Below are positions 26,848 to 36,166 of a stretch of 64,000 nt of DNA, piece after piece. A program made the position numbers and the translations under genes. The notes under the pieces were generated by a model. It saw only the letters and a program-made list of their open reading frames with translations, ran no database searches and had not been told where the DNA came from. Source of the stretch: Octadecabacter ascidiaceicola (lineage in GTDB: Bacteria; Pseudomonadota; Alphaproteobacteria; Rhodobacterales; Rhodobacteraceae); NCBI RefSeq assembly GCF_900185015.1, contig NZ_FXYD01000004.1:394490-458489 (forward strand), read 5' to 3'. Positions within the stretch are counted from its first letter, which is position 1. Every line of letters begins with the position of its first letter.

Positions 26848-27570
26848 ATGGGACGTGTTGCACTCGTAACAGGCGGCTCGCGCGGCATCGGCGAAGCTAT
26901 TTCTAAGAAACTACAAGCGGACGGTTACACCGTTGCGGCAACTTATGCCGGCAACGATGAGGCGGCCGCGAAATTTACCGAAGCCACAGGTATCAAAACT
27001 TACAAGTGGAACGTTGCTGACTATGAAAGCTCAAAAGCGGGCCTCGCACAGGTTGAGGCTGACCTTGGTCCAATCGAAGTTGTTGTCGCAAACGCGGGTA
27101 TCACCCGCGACGCACCATTCCACAAAATGACACCTGAGCAGTGGAACGAAGTCATCGACACGAACCTCACAGGTGTTTTCAACACGGTCCACCCGATCTG
27201 GCCTGGCATGCGTGAGCGTAAGTTCGGCCGCGTTATCGTGATTTCTTCGATCAACGGCCAAAAGGGGCAGTTCGCGCAAGTTAACTACGCTGCGACGAAG
27301 TCTGGCGACCTCGGAATCGTGAAATCCTTGGCCCAAGAAGGCGCTCGCGCAGGCATCACAGCAAACGCTGTTTGCCCGGGTTACATCGGCACCGAAATGG
27401 TGATGGCGGTTCCTGAAAAGGTTCGCGAAAGCATCATCGGTCAAATCCCGGCGGGCCGCTTGGGTGAGCCAGAAGAAATCGCTCGTTGCGTAGCATTTCT
27501 TGCATCTGACGATTCAGGTTTCATCAACGGTTCAACGATTTCTGCAAACGGTGCGCAGTTCTTCGTCTAA
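26848..27570 (+). CDS. phaB: Acetoacetyl-CoA reductase
   Basis: A 240-residue SDR that reduces acetoacetyl-CoA to (R)-3-hydroxybutyryl-CoA with NADPH. TGGSRGIG (residues 8-15), NAGITRD, VISSINGQKGQFAQVNYAATK with the catalytic Ser and Tyr-x3-Lys, and VCPGYIGTEMV are typical of PhaB. GGAGGA eight bases upstream fixes the ATG at 26848. A strong terminator follows. Confidence 0.95.
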   Translation: MGRVALVTGGSRGIGEAISKKLQADGYTVAATYAGNDEAAAKFTEATGIKTYKWNVADYESSKAGLAQVEADLGPIEVVVANAGITRDAPFHKMTPEQWNEVIDTNLTGVFNTVHPIWPGMRERKFGRVIVISSINGQKGQFAQVNYAATKSGDLGIVKSLAQEGARAGITANAVCPGYIGTEMVMAVPEKVRESIIGQIPAGRLGEPEEIARCVAFLASDDSGFINGSTISANGAQFFV

Positions 27571-27591
27571 GAAACGTTCTTTCGGAAAAAC

Positions 27592-27620
27592 AAAAGGGCG
27601 GGGTTATCCCCGCCCTTTTT
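27592..27620 (+). terminator. Rho-independent terminator after phaAB
   Basis: A perfect 12-bp stem (AAAAGGGCGGGG / CCCCGCCCTTTT) with a TTAT loop and a run of T, 21 bases after the phaB stop. Confidence 0.95.
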
Positions 27621-27737
27621 GTATTCAGAGCTTTTCCACGCCAAGCGACTAGGAAAGATCAGTAGGCCATTGGCCTAACGCTCTCGCCGCTTTGGTTGAC
27701 GCAGGCGCTGGCGTTTCACCGCCAGCACCGAGTTCGG

Positions 27738-27905
27738 TTATGCGGGCGTGAGCCTGTTAATTTCTTCTTTAAGGTGGAGTTTTTCTTTCTTGAGGCGCGA
27801 CACTTCAAGATCGTCGCTGCCCGGGCTTCGCTGGGCTTTTTCGACGGCATCCGAAAGGCTATCGTGCTTCTTCTTGAGTTCCTGCAGGTGGGACGTCAAG
27901 CTCAT
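27738..27905 (-). CDS. YdcH/DUF465 family small protein
   Basis: A 55-residue charged coiled-coil protein, MSLTSHLQELKKKHDSLSDA onward, ending in EINRLTPA, the usual form of the DUF465 family. A longer frame reaches 28100, but GGAGGAATAAC precedes the ATG at 27905 and the family starts here. Function is not established. Confidence 0.88.
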   Translation of the reverse strand: MSLTSHLQELKKKHDSLSDAVEKAQRSPGSDDLEVSRLKKEKLHLKEEINRLTPA

Positions 27906-28026
27906 GTTATTCCTCCGATACTGGTTGAGTAGTCCTGAAATTTGACCATAGAATTGTGCATCTGTCACGCCGCGCGGCAGCATTCCGACACAATCGGTAG
28001 AACACCGCCAAATCATTGCGAAAAAG

Positions 28027-28788
28027 TTAATCGGGCAACGAGAACGCAAAGCCCTGGCGCAAAACATCTGCGACCTCGGAGCGGTAATCCGGCTGATCAT
28101 TCACGTGAATTTCGCCTTCGTGCAACGCGATTGGAGCGTGAAGTTTGAAAGGCCCACGCGTTCCTTTTCGCGTGCGCAGAATAAAACGATCGGCGGGGCG
28201 GTTGATACGCCCTGAAATCGGATAAACCGCGACGTCACCCAAACGCGTATCAATCGCATTCAGAACGTCGGGTAAACGGTCCGCCTTCTGGATCATGGAA
28301 AGCCAACCTTTGGGCTTCAGGCGACGGGTGGCCGCATCCAGCCAGTCCTTCATCGACGTATCCCCAGCAAAAGCGATGTCACGGTCTGCACGTGGGCTCG
28401 CCTTACCTGCAGTGCGCTCAAAATAGGGCGGGTTGGTGATGACATGGTCAAATGTGCGCGCGGTGATGTCTTGCGGCAATGCACGCAGATCAGCAGTCGA
28501 TATTTGCGCGTCGATGCCGTTGGCCGCTGCGTTCTTGCGGCAAAGCTCAGCGTAGTGAGGTTGAATTTCCGCGCCAAAAAGGGTCAGCCCCTGCACACGC
28601 TTGCCGAGGCAAAGCATCGCTGCACCCGTTCCGCACCCGAGTTCCAAAACAGATTGCCCTTCAATCGCAGGCACACTTGCCGCCAGTAACACGGGATCAA
28701 TGCCCGCGCGGTAACCTTTAGCGGGTTGTTCCAGCATCACCTGACCGCCAAGGAACGCATCGACGGTTGTGTTGAAACCCTCGCTCAC
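28027..28788 (-). CDS. tRNA1(Val) (adenine-N6)-methyltransferase-like protein
   Basis: A 253-residue SAM-dependent methyltransferase. It has motif I VLELGCGTGAAMLCLG (about residues 44-59), and the N6-adenine type catalytic motif NPPYF (about 118). The closest family I recognise is TrmN6/YfiC, which modifies A37 of tRNA-Val. It starts with GTG overlapping the stop of the DUF2007 gene (GTGA), so the two are coupled. Confidence 0.85.
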   Translation of the reverse strand: MSEGFNTTVDAFLGGQVMLEQPAKGYRAGIDPVLLAASVPAIEGQSVLELGCGTGAAMLCLGKRVQGLTLFGAEIQPHYAELCRKNAAANGIDAQISTADLRALPQDITARTFDHVITNPPYFERTAGKASPRADRDIAFAGDTSMKDWLDAATRRLKPKGWLSMIQKADRLPDVLNAIDTRLGDVAVYPISGRINRPADRFILRTRKGTRGPFKLHAPIALHEGEIHVNDQPDYRSEVADVLRQGFAFSLPD

Positions 28789-29000
28789 AGGCCTAAATCA
28801 ATATCGTTGGCCTTCAAAACCGAGGTGGCGATGAAGTGATCCTCACGACGCACCATCAGGCGGCGTGGCAATATGCCCAAAGATCCATCAAGGATGCTCA
28901 TATTTACGTCCAACTCGAACACCTCTATATCCTCACCCTGTAAAAGGGCTTTGGCGAAAGCGATGATTGTGATGTCATTTGTGCGCAAGAGTTCTTTCAT
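28785..29000 (-). CDS. DUF2007 family protein
   Basis: A 71-residue protein starting MKELLRTNDITIIAFAKALL, the standard start of the DUF2007 (putative signal-transducing) family. An ATG two codons upstream (29006) is an alternative start. It overlaps the methyltransferase gene by 4 bases and is divergent from the polyprenyl synthase gene, with about 50 bases between starts. Confidence 0.85.
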   Translation of the reverse strand: MKELLRTNDITIIAFAKALLQGEDIEVFELDVNMSILDGSLGILPRRLMVRREDHFIATSVLKANDIDLGL

Positions 29001-29056
29001 ACCCATGACTTAAGGTGCTAGCCGTACCTTTGTCGAGTAACAGACGGAGCAGGTGC

Positions 29057-30055
29057 ATGAGCTTGGACAACGCCGCGACAAAACCACACGAACGTCTGGC
29101 TGCTGCTTTGGCGGATGAGATGGATGCGGTGAACGTCCTGATCCGCGAGCGCATGGCGTCTGAGCACGCGCCGCGTATCCCCGAAGTCACCGCCCATTTG
29201 GTTGAGGCAGGTGGCAAACGCCTGCGCCCGATGTTGACCTTGGCTGCGGCGAAAATGTGCGGCTATGAAGGCCCGTATCACGTGCACTTGGCTGCAACGG
29301 TTGAGTTTATCCACACAGCGACCCTGTTGCATGATGATGTCGTTGACGAAAGCGCACAGCGACGTGGGCGACCAACTGCGAACCTGCTGTGGGACAATAC
29401 CAGCAGCGTGTTGGTCGGCGACTATCTGTTCGCGCGGTCGTTCCAGTTGATGACGGAAACTGGCTCGCTCGATGTGCTGCGTATTCTTTCCAACGCGTCC
29501 GCGACGATTGCCGAAGGTGAAGTGCTGCAACTGACCGCGGCGAGTGATCTGGCGACGACTGAAGACATTTACCTTCAGGTCGTGCGTGGCAAAACGGCAG
29601 CACTGTTTTCAGCGGCGATGGAAGTCGGCGGCGTGATCGCTGGTCGCGATGATGCGACTGTCAAAGCGTTGTTTGATTACGGCGACGCGCTAGGCGTTGG
29701 ATTCCAGATTGTGGATGATTTGCTCGATTATGCGGGCACGGACGCAATTGGCAAAAACATCGGCGATGACTTCCGTGAACGCAAACTGACCTTGCCAGTG
29801 ATCAAAGCGATCGCATTGGCTGATGCTGACGAACGCGCTTTTTGGGAACGTACGATAGCGAAGGGCCGCCAAGAAGACGGCGACTTGGAAGTAGCGTTAG
29901 AAATATTGGCCAAACACGGCACACTTGAAGCGACCAGACAAGAAGCTTTGGCGTGGATGGAAAAGGCGAAGGCGGCATTGGCACCATTGCCGGATCACGC
30001 CATCAAGCCGATGCTTCTGGACCTCGCGGATTACGTTGTCGCTCGCGTTAAGTAG
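29057..30055 (+). CDS. ispB: Polyprenyl diphosphate synthase (quinone side chain)
   Basis: A 332-residue trans-prenyltransferase. The first Asp-rich motif is LLHDDVVDES (Asp93, Asp94, Asp97), the second DDLLDYAG near residue 220, and GGKRLRPML (52-60) binds the substrate diphosphate. It makes the long isoprenoid tail of ubiquinone, probably C50 in this group, though chain length cannot be read directly. The ATG at 29057 is chosen over an upstream start by family alignment. The stop overlaps convergent ispE by 8 bases. Confidence 0.92.
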   Translation: MSLDNAATKPHERLAAALADEMDAVNVLIRERMASEHAPRIPEVTAHLVEAGGKRLRPMLTLAAAKMCGYEGPYHVHLAATVEFIHTATLLHDDVVDESAQRRGRPTANLLWDNTSSVLVGDYLFARSFQLMTETGSLDVLRILSNASATIAEGEVLQLTAASDLATTEDIYLQVVRGKTAALFSAAMEVGGVIAGRDDATVKALFDYGDALGVGFQIVDDLLDYAGTDAIGKNIGDDFRERKLTLPVIKAIALADADERAFWERTIAKGRQEDGDLEVALEILAKHGTLEATRQEALAWMEKAKAALAPLPDHAIKPMLLDLADYVVARVK

Positions 30056-30899
30056 GGGCTTCATCCGTTTCGGCGACCCACCATTCAGGATGGGATACGC
30101 GCAGTGCCTTCGCCGCATCGCTTTGTGCATCACTATCTTCAAACAACGCAAAACAGGTCGCACCTGAGCCGGACATCCGTGCCAGAGTGCACCCCTGCTG
30201 GGCCGACAGCGCCGCAAGAACATCAGCGATCACCGGTGCGGCAGTAAGGGCAGGGGGCTGTAAGTCGTTGCGCTGGTGCGCGATCCAGCCAACCCAATTA
30301 TCTGTATCGAACGGGTCGGGCATGTCAGCGGGCATTGGCGTGTTTGACTTGCTTTCGAGCTCGTTGAAAACACTCGCTGTGGAAACGCCAATTTTAGGGT
30401 TTACCAAAACGATATCCAGCATCGGGGCAGGGCCGAGCCTTTCCAACTCATTGCCAATACCGCTCATTTTGGTCAGCTCAGTCGTCATGCAAACAGGGAC
30501 GTCCGCGCCAAGCGAAAGAATTGTCTTAGCGTTTGGCAAAGGAACATCCCAAAGCCGCGCTAGTGCCCGAAGTGTTGCCGCTGCATCCGCAGAGCCGCCG
30601 CCAATCCCTGAAGCCACCGGCAGGTTCTTGTGCAACGTGATAGCTGCCCCATCTGGCACCCCAAATGACCGCGCGGCACGAAGGACGAGGTTGTCGTCGT
30701 CAACCCGCAAATCATCGGCAAAAGGGCCCTCGATCGTCAGCGATAGTGTGCCGGCGGGCGCAACGTGAATTTCGTCTCCAAGGCTTGTGAACATCACCAA
30801 ACTGTCGAGCAGATGATAGCCGTCGGGCCTGACCCCGGTCACATGCAGTGACAAGTTTACCTTGGCAGACGCGCGTTCAACGATCGTGCCATCAGTCAC
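30048..30899 (-). CDS. ispE: 4-diphosphocytidyl-2-C-methyl-D-erythritol kinase
   Basis: A 283-residue GHMP kinase of the MEP isoprenoid pathway. ASAKVNLSLHV near the N-terminus, the ATP-binding loop PVASGIGGGSADAAATLRAL and the C-terminal MSGSGATCFALF are the three GHMP motifs. The start is GTG at 30899, overlapping the TPR gene stop by 8 bases; the longer open frame inside that gene is not supported. Its 3' end overlaps ispB on the other strand, so two isoprenoid genes converge. Confidence 0.93.
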   Translation of the reverse strand: MTDGTIVERASAKVNLSLHVTGVRPDGYHLLDSLVMFTSLGDEIHVAPAGTLSLTIEGPFADDLRVDDDNLVLRAARSFGVPDGAAITLHKNLPVASGIGGGSADAAATLRALARLWDVPLPNAKTILSLGADVPVCMTTELTKMSGIGNELERLGPAPMLDIVLVNPKIGVSTASVFNELESKSNTPMPADMPDPFDTDNWVGWIAHQRNDLQPPALTAAPVIADVLAALSAQQGCTLARMSGSGATCFALFEDSDAQSDAAKALRVSHPEWWVAETDEAPT

Positions 30900-32628
30900 C
30901 GTTTGCGACCTCGACAGCTGGAGCAGGGGAAACGCCCTCTTCGGCGTAAACCGCATGAAGACCAATTTGAAGCTTGCGGCGAATGCGTTCGGCCTCGATT
31001 TCTTCGGGTTCGAACGATAATGCACGACGCCATTGAAAACGCGCCTCAACATCACGTCCGACCATCCAGTAAACATCCCCAAGATGGTCGCTGATGATCG
31101 GGTCATTTGGTTCCAGTTCAGCAGCGCGTTCCATCGGGGTGACTGCTTCTTGGTAACGCCCGAGCTTATAGTAGACCCAAGCAAGGCTATCGACGATTGC
31201 GCCGCTGTCTGGGCGGGCAGCAATCGCTTTTTCGATCATGGTTAGGGCTTCATCGTAGTTTTCAGTAAGCCCGCGATCGACCATCGAGTAGCCGAGGTAA
31301 TTCAAAACTGAAGGCTCATTCGAGTTTATGGCAAGGGCTGCGCGAAAATCTGTTTCTGCGGCGTCCCAATTATCAAGTCGTTCATTGGAAATACCCCGCG
31401 AGTACAACAACCACCAACGGATGGTGGCCGTTTCAGGGTATCCATCAAGTGCGGCGGTATAGGACGCGCGTGCTTCGGTGTACTGTTCTTCGCGGCGATA
31501 GATATCGCCAAGGGACGCGTGGGATAGCGGCAATTCGGGATGGCTGCGTGTTAGTTGGGTTAATACCTCGATGGCTTGCTCGGATCTTTCAGCTAGTCGT
31601 AACGCCTCGGCGCGTCCGATTTCGGCGCTGTGGTATGCTGGGTCTTCAGTTGAAACCTGCGCAAATGTTTGGGCGGCGGCATCATGTTGGTCAAGCGCGT
31701 TCAACAGGCGCGCAGCGGCGATATGGGCGTCTGCATCATGAGGTGCAATATAACGTGCGGCCTGTGCGTATAGCAGCAGATAGCTTTCGTTTGCTTCCCC
31801 AGCGAGGATTTCGGACAGGCCCATGAACGCGAAAGAGATGCCCGCGCCTGGCGTTGAAATTACCCGCTCAAGATCTGGGACCTCGCCCGCTTCGATCGCA
31901 TTTCGCAGTGCAGCTATCTCAGGTTCCGGATCATTTCCAAAGGCGCGGTCGGAAATGTCGGCGGCGCGCTCGAACTGTTCGAGTTGGCACAGGATTTGGA
32001 GATGCGCCACCACGGAGGCACGGGTTGGAACGACACCGACATTTGGGGGTAAATCATAAATCGCATTCGCGCCTTCCAGATCGCCCGACATGGCAAGCGC
32101 TAGGGCTTTGTGTTGCTGCCCAAAACTGCGCAGGCCAGGGGTGTCTATAACCTCATCAAAGCGCATCAGGGCGTGATCCAAGTCACCGTTACCCACATAG
32201 GCCCACGCCTGACTTAGTCCATCGATAAGTGGGCCAACTTCATGTCCGGCTTCGATTAATTCAAAAATGGCACCCCAATCTTGCGCACGCGCCGCTTGCG
32301 CCATCAACGCGATATTGGCGATCTGGCTCTCGCCGCCAGCCTCAAGGAATGGGCGGGCAATACCCGCGGCTGATTGAATTTCGCCTGTGCCGACAAAGGC
32401 GGTGATGGTTTGCTCCATCAAAGACAGATTGTTGGCATCTGATAGAAGAGCGTCGTGAAAATAGTCAGAGGCAGCAGAGTAGTCGCCAATCATCCCCGCT
32501 TGACGCGCTGCGAGGTAGGCGCCTGCGTTTGGATCAGCCGTAACCGGGTACGCGAGGGCGAATGTTGCGGCAATTGTCGAGAAGTTAAATACCGTGGAAA
32601 GGCGTGAAGGCAAGGTCAGCTCCGACAT
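30892..32628 (-). CDS. Tetratricopeptide-repeat protein with signal peptide
   Basis: A 578-residue exported protein. Residues 1-31 are a signal peptide (start MSELTLPSRL, end AYPVTADP region). The remainder is built from about ten or more TPR-like helical pairs, clearest in the C-terminal third (SVLNYLGYSMVDRG, AIVDSLAWVYYKLGRYQEA, ISDHLGDVYWMVGRDVEA). TPR scaffolds of this type are common periplasmic or outer-membrane-associated proteins in Rhodobacterales; the partner is unknown. It is transcribed ahead of ispE and overlaps it. Confidence 0.88.
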   Translation of the reverse strand: MSELTLPSRLSTVFNFSTIAATFALAYPVTADPNAGAYLAARQAGMIGDYSAASDYFHDALLSDANNLSLMEQTITAFVGTGEIQSAAGIARPFLEAGGESQIANIALMAQAARAQDWGAIFELIEAGHEVGPLIDGLSQAWAYVGNGDLDHALMRFDEVIDTPGLRSFGQQHKALALAMSGDLEGANAIYDLPPNVGVVPTRASVVAHLQILCQLEQFERAADISDRAFGNDPEPEIAALRNAIEAGEVPDLERVISTPGAGISFAFMGLSEILAGEANESYLLLYAQAARYIAPHDADAHIAAARLLNALDQHDAAAQTFAQVSTEDPAYHSAEIGRAEALRLAERSEQAIEVLTQLTRSHPELPLSHASLGDIYRREEQYTEARASYTAALDGYPETATIRWWLLYSRGISNERLDNWDAAETDFRAALAINSNEPSVLNYLGYSMVDRGLTENYDEALTMIEKAIAARPDSGAIVDSLAWVYYKLGRYQEAVTPMERAAELEPNDPIISDHLGDVYWMVGRDVEARFQWRRALSFEPEEIEAERIRRKLQIGLHAVYAEEGVSPAPAVEVANGD

Positions 32629-32723
32629 TGTGGGTTGCCGCAGCCTAAGGCCGTGGAATCGCAGGAGCAAACAACATTTCCGCTATCTTGGTGAGTGCGC
32701 GGTATCTCGCAGGGACTGAAACG

Positions 32724-32753
32724 AAAAAGGCCCCGCGAAAGCGAGGCCTTTTT
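32724..32753 (-). terminator. Terminator hairpin between etf-QO and TPR genes
   Basis: AAAAAGGCC / GGCCTTTTT arms with one internal C-A mismatch, an inner CGC/GCG pair and a GAAA loop. It lies 17 bases after the ETF-ubiquinone oxidoreductase stop on the minus strand. T-runs on both strands make it potentially bidirectional, but only minus-strand genes lead into it. Confidence 0.85.
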
Positions 32754-32769
32754 GAATTTAATTCCGAAG

Positions 32770-34416
32770 TTACATGTTCGGGTAATTAGGCCCGTCGCCA
32801 CCCTGTGGAACCGTCCATGTAATGTTCTGGCTCGGGTCCTTGATGTCGCACGTTTTGCAGTGAACGCAGTTCTGGAAGTTGATCTGGAACTTGCGGTCCG
32901 CTCCCTCGCCGATGAACTCATAAACACCTGCCGGGCAATAGCGTGCAGATGGCCCCGCAAAGTCAGGGAAGTTCACGGATGTCGGGATGTTCTCATCCGT
33001 CAGCTTCAAGTGCGCAGGCTGGCTTTCCTCGTGGTTGGTGAAGGAAAACGCCACGTTTGTAAGGCGGTCAAAGCTCAGCTTGCCGTCTGGCTTTGGATAA
33101 TCAATTGGCTGGTGCTTCGCGGCCTTTTCAGTCGCCTCAGCATCGGACTTGCCGTGCTTGATCGTACCAAACAGTGAGAACCCGAACGTGTTTGTCCACA
33201 TGTCCAAGCCACCACCGATAAGCGATGCAACCATGCCCCAGCGCGACCACATCGGTTTAACGTTGCGCACCTTCTTCAGGTCTTTGCCGATCGCACCGGT
33301 CCGTACTTCGGTTTCGTAATCTGTCAGCTCATCAGAACTACGGCCAGCACCGATAGCAGCATGTGCAGCTTCGGCTGCGGCCATGCCGGACAGCATGGCG
33401 TTATGGTTGCCCTTAATGCGCGGCACGTTGACCATGCCAACAGAACAGCCAAGCAGCGCGACGCCTGGGGCCGTCATCTTAGGCATGGACTGATAGCCGC
33501 CCTCAGTGATGGCACGCGCGCCGTAGGCAATACGTTTGCCGCCTTCCAACAGGTCCGCAACCATCGGGTGGTGCTTGAAACGCTGGAATTCCATGTATGG
33601 AAACAGGTGCGGGTTTTTGTAGTTCAGGTGAACCACGAAGCCGACGTAAACCTGATTGTTCTCAAGGTGGTAGATAAACGACCCGCCGCCCGCGTTACTG
33701 CCCAACGGCCAGCCGCTGGTGTGGGTGACTGTGCCTTCTTTGTGCTTAGCTGGGTCGATTTCCCAGATTTCTTTCATGCCGATGCCAAATTTCTGCACAT
33801 CAGAATCCGCCGCAAGGTCGTATTTCGCGATGACTTCTTTGGACAGCGACCCGCGAACACCCTCAGACAGGAACACGTACTTGCCGTGCAGCTCCATGCC
33901 GGGCTCGGAATCGGGGCCGATTGTGCCGTCAGCCTCTAGGCCAAACACACCCGCAACGACACCTTTAACTTCGCCGTTGTTACCGTAAACCAGTTCGGAA
34001 CACGCCATGCCCGGGAAGATTTCAACGCCAAGTTCTTCGGCCTGTTCAGCCATCCAGCGGCAAACGTTGCCCATGGAAACGATGTAGTTACCGTGGTTGT
34101 TCATCAGGGGCGGCATCGGGAAATTCGGAATGCGAATTTTGCCGGCCTCACCGAGAAGGTAGAAATTATCCTTTTTAACCGGTGTGTTAAGAGGTGCACC
34201 TTTGGCTTTCCAATCAGGAATCAATGCATCAAGCCCGCATGGATCAAGAACGGCACCAGACAAGATATGCGCCCCAACCTCAGAGCCCTTTTCAAGCACA
34301 ACCACGGACAAATCCGCATCAAGTTGCTTAAGTCGGATTGCAGCGGAAAGGCCTGCTGGCCCCGCGCCTACAATCACAACGTCATATTCCATAGATTCGC
34401 GTTCTATCTCGGCCAT
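32770..34416 (-). CDS. Electron transfer flavoprotein-ubiquinone oxidoreductase
   Basis: A 548-residue membrane-associated flavoprotein that passes electrons from ETF (fed by acyl-CoA dehydrogenases) to ubiquinone. An FAD motif VGAGPAGLSAAIRLKQ starts near residue 16. The C-terminal [4Fe-4S] cluster ligands are seen in CPAGVYE and QNCVHCKTCDIKDP. Length equals the family. It is a single gene with its own terminator, and is divergent from greA. Confidence 0.95.
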   Translation of the reverse strand: MAEIERESMEYDVVIVGAGPAGLSAAIRLKQLDADLSVVVLEKGSEVGAHILSGAVLDPCGLDALIPDWKAKGAPLNTPVKKDNFYLLGEAGKIRIPNFPMPPLMNNHGNYIVSMGNVCRWMAEQAEELGVEIFPGMACSELVYGNNGEVKGVVAGVFGLEADGTIGPDSEPGMELHGKYVFLSEGVRGSLSKEVIAKYDLAADSDVQKFGIGMKEIWEIDPAKHKEGTVTHTSGWPLGSNAGGGSFIYHLENNQVYVGFVVHLNYKNPHLFPYMEFQRFKHHPMVADLLEGGKRIAYGARAITEGGYQSMPKMTAPGVALLGCSVGMVNVPRIKGNHNAMLSGMAAAEAAHAAIGAGRSSDELTDYETEVRTGAIGKDLKKVRNVKPMWSRWGMVASLIGGGLDMWTNTFGFSLFGTIKHGKSDAEATEKAAKHQPIDYPKPDGKLSFDRLTNVAFSFTNHEESQPAHLKLTDENIPTSVNFPDFAGPSARYCPAGVYEFIGEGADRKFQINFQNCVHCKTCDIKDPSQNITWTVPQGGDGPNYPNM

Positions 34417-34631
34417 ATTGGGCCTCCCTGCGGTAAGCGTCTAAAGTTGAAAAACTGGATATAGGAGGACAAGCTTGGCGGCAATCTCGCTGCGACATAA
34501 AATTGCGTCTGGACGACCCAAACGTAACGTCTGCAAATAAAGCGGTCTGCGATGTCGATGCCCCTTGAGGCGATACCCACGTGCGGGTTAAGCATATGCA
34601 CTTGTAAAACCGAAGTTACGGAATGGTTGAA

Positions 34632-35102
34632 ATGGAAAAAATACCGCTTACACGCGCAGGCTTTGACAAGCTGGATGCTGAACTCAAGCACCTAAAGACT
34701 GTTGAACGCCCCACGATCATTCGTGCCATTTCTGATGCGCGCGAACACGGCGACCTTTCCGAGAACGCGGAATATCATTCGGCCAAGGAAAAGCAGTCCT
34801 TTATCGAAGGGCGTGTTAAGGAACTTGAAGGCGTAATTTCGCTCGCGGATGTCATTGACGTAAGCAAGCTGAGTGGCGCGATCAAGTTCGGGGCACATGT
34901 AACCTTGGTGGATGAAGATACCGATGTTGAGACGACATATCAGGTCGTCGGTGAATATGAGGCCGACATTGAAAATGGTCGCCTCAATATGAAATCCCCA
35001 ATCGCGCGTGCGTTGATCGGGAAGGAAGAGGGCGACAGCGTCGAAGTACGCACGCCAGGTGGTGTTAAGTCTTACGAGATCCTTTCGATCGTTTTCAACT
35101 AA
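34632..35102 (+). CDS. greA: Transcription elongation factor GreA
   Basis: A 156-residue cleavage factor for stalled RNA polymerase. The N-terminal coiled coil carries the acidic tip [21 protein letters not shown]. The C-terminal FKBP-like domain ends [10 protein letters not shown]. Two in-frame ATGs exist; the second (34632) gives the usual [11 protein letters not shown] start, but 34623 is also possible. About 215 bases separate it from divergent etf-QO. Confidence 0.95.
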   Translation: MEKIPLTRAGFDKLDAELKHLKTVERPTIIRAISDAREHGDLSENAEYHSAKEKQSFIEGRVKELEGVISLADVIDVSKLSGAIKFGAHVTLVDEDTDVETTYQVVGEYEADIENGRLNMKSPIARALIGKEEGDSVEVRTPGGVKSYEILSIVFN

Positions 35103-35142
35103 ACCCCCAACTATTGGGCCATTTAAATAAGGCACTTGGCGC

Positions 35143-36159
35143 ATGACGGACGGTCCGAACAAAGCAGATGTATCGCTCAGGGCGAGTACGCGTTCTGACG
35201 GCGTTCGTGTGACTGCGATTGAAATCATCGCGATTGTTATCAGCCTGATCTGGCTTGTTGGCGTTGCGGTGTTTTTCTTGGTTTTGCCGGGGGAAGAAGA
35301 AAGTGCAGCGCAGGTTGATAGCCTTCGGTTCGTAATGACATTGATGGCGATTTTCTTGCCGATCGCGATGATTTGGATCGCGGCACTTGCTGCGCGTTCG
35401 GCCAAGGTCGTGCGCGAAGAGAGCCAGCGCTTGCAGGCAGCAATAGACGCAATGCGCCAGACCTACGTCGCGGATCGGCAGTCTCGCGGGACAGGGATTG
35501 AACCAACCGTTGAACGTAAACTGAACGAAATTGCCCGCGCGACCCAGAAAACGGAAACAACACTGGCAACATTCGCAACCTCACGTCCGGCTGAGCGTGT
35601 TCACGCAGCGCCAATGCCCGCGGCCGCGACGGGTTCGGATGACCAGCCAAGCCTTGCACTGGGCACGACGGCCGAAGATATCGCGCCGCCAATCTCGCGC
35701 CCTGATCTGGTGCGTGCCTTGAACTTCCCGGACACCGAAGCAGACGAGGTTGGGTTCGCCGCCCTGCGTCGTGCTTTGAAGGATCGTAATTCCAAACAAT
35801 TGATCCAAGCCAGCCAAGACGTGTTGACGCTTATGTCGCAAGACGGGATCTACATGGATGACCTGCGCCCAGACCGTGCGCGCGCTGAGATTTGGCGCCG
35901 CTTTTCGCAAGGCGAACGTGGTAAGTCCGTTGCAGCACTGGGCGGCATTCGGGACCGGTCTTCACTCGCACTCACCGCGGGTCGCATGCGCGAAGACGCG
36001 ATTTTCCGTGATGCTGCACACCACTTCCTGCGTAAATTTGATCAAATGCTGGTCGCGTTTGAAGCTGAAGCCAGTGATGAAGACATTGCCGCGCTTGCAG
36101 AAACTCGTACCAGTCGCGCGTTTATGTTGCTGGGGCGTGTGACTGGCGCGTTCGACTAG
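35143..36159 (+). CDS. Hypothetical membrane protein with coiled-coil and C-terminal domain
   Basis: A 338-residue protein. Two membrane helices (about residues 24-49 and 62-84) are followed by a short coiled coil (86-112), a low-complexity Pro/Ala-rich linker (about 140-185) and a conserved-looking helical domain (from LVRALNFPDTEADEVGFAAL to the end). It follows greA by 40 bases and could be co-transcribed. I have seen such proteins only in Rhodobacterales and know no function. Confidence 0.78.
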   Translation: MTDGPNKADVSLRASTRSDGVRVTAIEIIAIVISLIWLVGVAVFFLVLPGEEESAAQVDSLRFVMTLMAIFLPIAMIWIAALAARSAKVVREESQRLQAAIDAMRQTYVADRQSRGTGIEPTVERKLNEIARATQKTETTLATFATSRPAERVHAAPMPAAATGSDDQPSLALGTTAEDIAPPISRPDLVRALNFPDTEADEVGFAALRRALKDRNSKQLIQASQDVLTLMSQDGIYMDDLRPDRARAEIWRRFSQGERGKSVAALGGIRDRSSLALTAGRMREDAIFRDAAHHFLRKFDQMLVAFEAEASDEDIAALAETRTSRAFMLLGRVTGAFD

Positions 36160-36166
36160 TGATCGA

